Shown: piece after piece, positions 62,864 to 64,000 of the stretch | Numbering within the stretch: the first letter of the stretch is position 1 | Layout of the letters: every line of letters starts with the position of its first letter | Assembly: GCA_030145205.1 (NCBI GenBank) | Contig: JAQYVZ010000003.1 | Location: 62,001 to 126,000 of the forward strand | Direction: 5' to 3' | Origin: Desulfuromonadales bacterium | GTDB taxonomy: Bacteria > Desulfobacterota > Desulfuromonadia > Desulfuromonadales > BM103 | Length of the DNA: 64,000 nucleotides | Position numbers and translations under genes: made by a program | The notes under the pieces: generated by a model | Seen by the model: only the letters and a program-made list of their open reading frames with translations | Databases searched by the model: none | Told to the model about the DNA's origin: nothing

Positions 62864-63091
62864 TTAGCAGCCCTGCAGCATGTCCATGCCACCACCCTTT
62901 TTGGGTGCAGCAGCGGCGTCAACGTCCAGAGTAACCTTGGCGCCCTTCTTGATCTTGGCAACTTTACCCTTGGTGATTTCAACGGTAACTTTGTCGCCCT
63001 TGATCTTGGTGACCTTGCCTTCGAAGTCAGCTGCGAAAGCAACGCTGGTGAACATCATCATAACGGCGAGCAGTGCGATCATCTTTTTCAT
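62864..63091 (-). CDS. extJ: Small periplasmic protein (ExtJ position)
   Basis: 75 residues. Signal peptide KKMIALLAVMMMFTSVAFA, then about 55 residues with a short beta-like repeat (FEGKVTKIKGDKVTVEITKGKVAKIKKGAKVTLDV), reminiscent of a small OB/SH3 fold, and a Gly/Met tail ending in LQGC with a terminal cysteine. GGAGAAAAATC precedes the ATG. Lies between the porin and extKL genes. Its function is unknown; the lone C-terminal cysteine is odd and could pair with a partner or bind Se/Te compounds. Confidence 0.75.
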   Translation of the reverse strand: MKKMIALLAVMMMFTSVAFAADFEGKVTKIKGDKVTVEITKGKVAKIKKGAKVTLDVDAAAAPKKGGGMDMLQGC

Positions 63092-63128
63092 GATTTTTCT
63101 CCTTTTTTTTTGATCTGTCGCAAGAATT

Positions 63129-63156
63129 ACCCGGGGGCCTGGGAGGACCCCCGGGT
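63129..63156 (-). other. Intercistronic hairpin between extI and extJ
   Basis: ACCCGGGGG and CCCCCGGGT pair perfectly over a 10-base loop but no U run follows on the minus strand. More likely an mRNA-stabilising or processing hairpin than an efficient terminator. Confidence 0.6.
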
Positions 63157-63175
63157 GTGGGAGGGTGAAACGGGT

Positions 63176-64000
63176 TTAGAAAATCAGCTGCAGCTGAGCA
63201 GTCAGAGTATCAATGTCTTCTACGGCATCGTCTTCGTCGTAGTCAAGCTGGGAGTACTCCATGGTCAGCTTCAGGTTCTGGCCGCGCAGGTAGTAGTTGA
63301 AACCAACACCGATCCAGTCAACTTCCTGGTCGTAGACGTCGCCAAGCTTGGCATACGACCAGCTCTCGGAGCGGGCGAACAGCTGCAGAGGCATGTTCGG
63401 GAACATGTAACCAACCTTGACGTAGCCACCGTTCCGCTCGCCGTTAAAGCCAATCACACCGGCTTCCGGATCGGAAGTGTCATTCTGGTAAGCATCGTCC
63501 AGGTCGTAGTCAACATAGGCCGTGGAGAAAGTGAAGGTACCGACATCTTCAACCGGGTACTCGGCAAAGAGGTCAATCGTCCAGGCGCTGTAATCAATGT
63601 CATCAGCGCCAACCGTGGCGACTTCGTTTTCAAACTGGTAAGCAGCACCGATGGTCAGCACCTGCTTTTTGCCCATGTAAGTACCCTTGTAGCCGTAGCC
63701 CTTCTCGGGATCGAGCAGGGAGACGTGGGCGCGGGCCGAGTAGCGGATGTTCGAGTCGGTCGAAGCATCAGCACCGTTCATGGCGTCGACGCGATACTGG
63801 AACTTGTTGTCGAACAGGTTGCCCCACAGAGCCACACCCTTGTCGCGGGTCGAGACGAAGGGAGCGCGGAGCAGCACGGAGCGATCCAGGGTCAACGGCA
63901 TTTCACAAGCTTCCAGGTTTTCACGGGTCAGGCTGTACTTGAACTTACCAACCCAGAGGTTGGCGCTGTCGTTCAGCTTGAAGCGCATCACGGCGTCGAG
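63176..64000 (-). CDS. extI: Outer-membrane porin, C-terminal part (ExtI position; cut by window edge)
   Basis: At least 274 residues, open to the window edge. Alternating strands with aromatic ends (LWVGKFKYSLTRENLEA, VALWGNLFDNKFQYRVDAMNGAD, IDLFAEYPVEDVGTFTFSTAYVDYDL, GYVKVGYMFPNMPLQLFARSESWSY) and a C-terminal LQLIF ending in phenylalanine: a phosphate-selective-porin-like barrel. In the Geobacter ext cluster ExtI is a putative selenite/tellurite porin. The N-terminus and signal peptide are outside the window, so internal ATG/GTG codons near 63991 are not the start. Confidence 0.82.
   Translation of the reverse strand, partial: LDAVMRFKLNDSANLWVGKFKYSLTRENLEACEMPLTLDRSVLLRAPFVSTRDKGVALWGNLFDNKFQYRVDAMNGADASTDSNIRYSARAHVSLLDPEKGYGYKGTYMGKKQVLTIGAAYQFENEVATVGADDIDYSAWTIDLFAEYPVEDVGTFTFSTAYVDYDLDDAYQNDTSDPEAGVIGFNGERNGGYVKVGYMFPNMPLQLFARSESWSYAKLGDVYDQEVDWIGVGFNYYLRGQNLKLTMEYSQLDYDEDDAVEDIDTLTAQLQLIF

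Overview
The window reads as chromosomal DNA of a Gram-negative, anaerobic, metal- and chalcogen-respiring deltaproteobacterium of the Desulfuromonadia type (Desulfuromonas/Geopsychrobacter/Geobacter relatives). Several things point this way: many multihaem c-type cytochromes (about 42 CXXCH motifs), an MtrA/MtrB-like electron conduit, a VC_2705-type Na+/solute symporter pair, an Rrf2 regulator, and a housekeeping block in the order rho-rpmE-prfA-prmC-murA-his-yqeY-cvpA-mutS2-dnaG-rpoD. I see no insertion sequence, phage or CRISPR array.

Layout. 1-4.4 kb: two EamA drug/metabolite-type permeases around a glnHPQ-type amino-acid ABC transporter, with a small zinc ribbon. 4.4-9.8 kb: a complete 2-oxoglutarate dehydrogenase operon (sucA-sucB-lpdA) behind a good sigma-70 promoter. 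9.9-18.2 kb: small transport and metabolic genes, a TAXI-type TRAP transporter operon ending in uspA, a LOG-family protein, and a cysteine-cluster protein. 18.2-39.6 kb, all minus strand: RNase P RNA, a zinc-ribbon coiled-coil protein, Nif3, a CAT-anticodon tRNA, rpoD, dnaG, mutS2, cvpA, yqeY, hisEFA-HB-DG, murA, prmC, prfA, rpmE, rho and gluQ. The his genes are interrupted twice by long inverted-repeat elements sharing an identical 27-bp core. 39.7-43.6 kb: an Rrf2 regulator, a lipoprotein decahaem cytochrome (one site is CX3CH) and an MtrB/PioB-like barrel that itself carries a CXXCH motif. 43.7-45.1 kb: a SAM-I riboswitch with terminator controlling metX. 45.2-56 kb: selU (tRNA 2-selenouridine synthase), CBS, macro-domain and symporter genes, a ferritin-like protein and many small or lipoprotein genes, including two tandem 43-48 aa membrane proteins.

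56-64 kb, minus strand: a nine-gene respiratory cluster that I recognise by order and composition as the extI-J-KL-M-N-O-P-Q-S type (selenite/tellurite reduction operon of Geobacter). It encodes a porin (cut by the window edge), a small periplasmic protein, a 5-haem cytochrome, a 12-haem lipoprotein, a 9-haem cytochrome, a Rieske protein, cytochrome b6, subunit IV and a 4-haem cytochrome. The inferred role is a menaquinol-oxidising b6c-type complex passing electrons through periplasmic cytochromes towards the outer membrane.

The most striking observation is that the extKL gene is split by one in-frame TGA (61831-61833). The frame stays open for 124 more codons, and the TGA begins a perfect 8-bp stem-loop that looks like a bacterial SECIS. 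I read it as a selenocysteine-containing multihaem cytochrome rather than two genes or a pseudogene. Together with selU about 15 kb away, this suggests an organism that uses selenium in both protein and tRNA.
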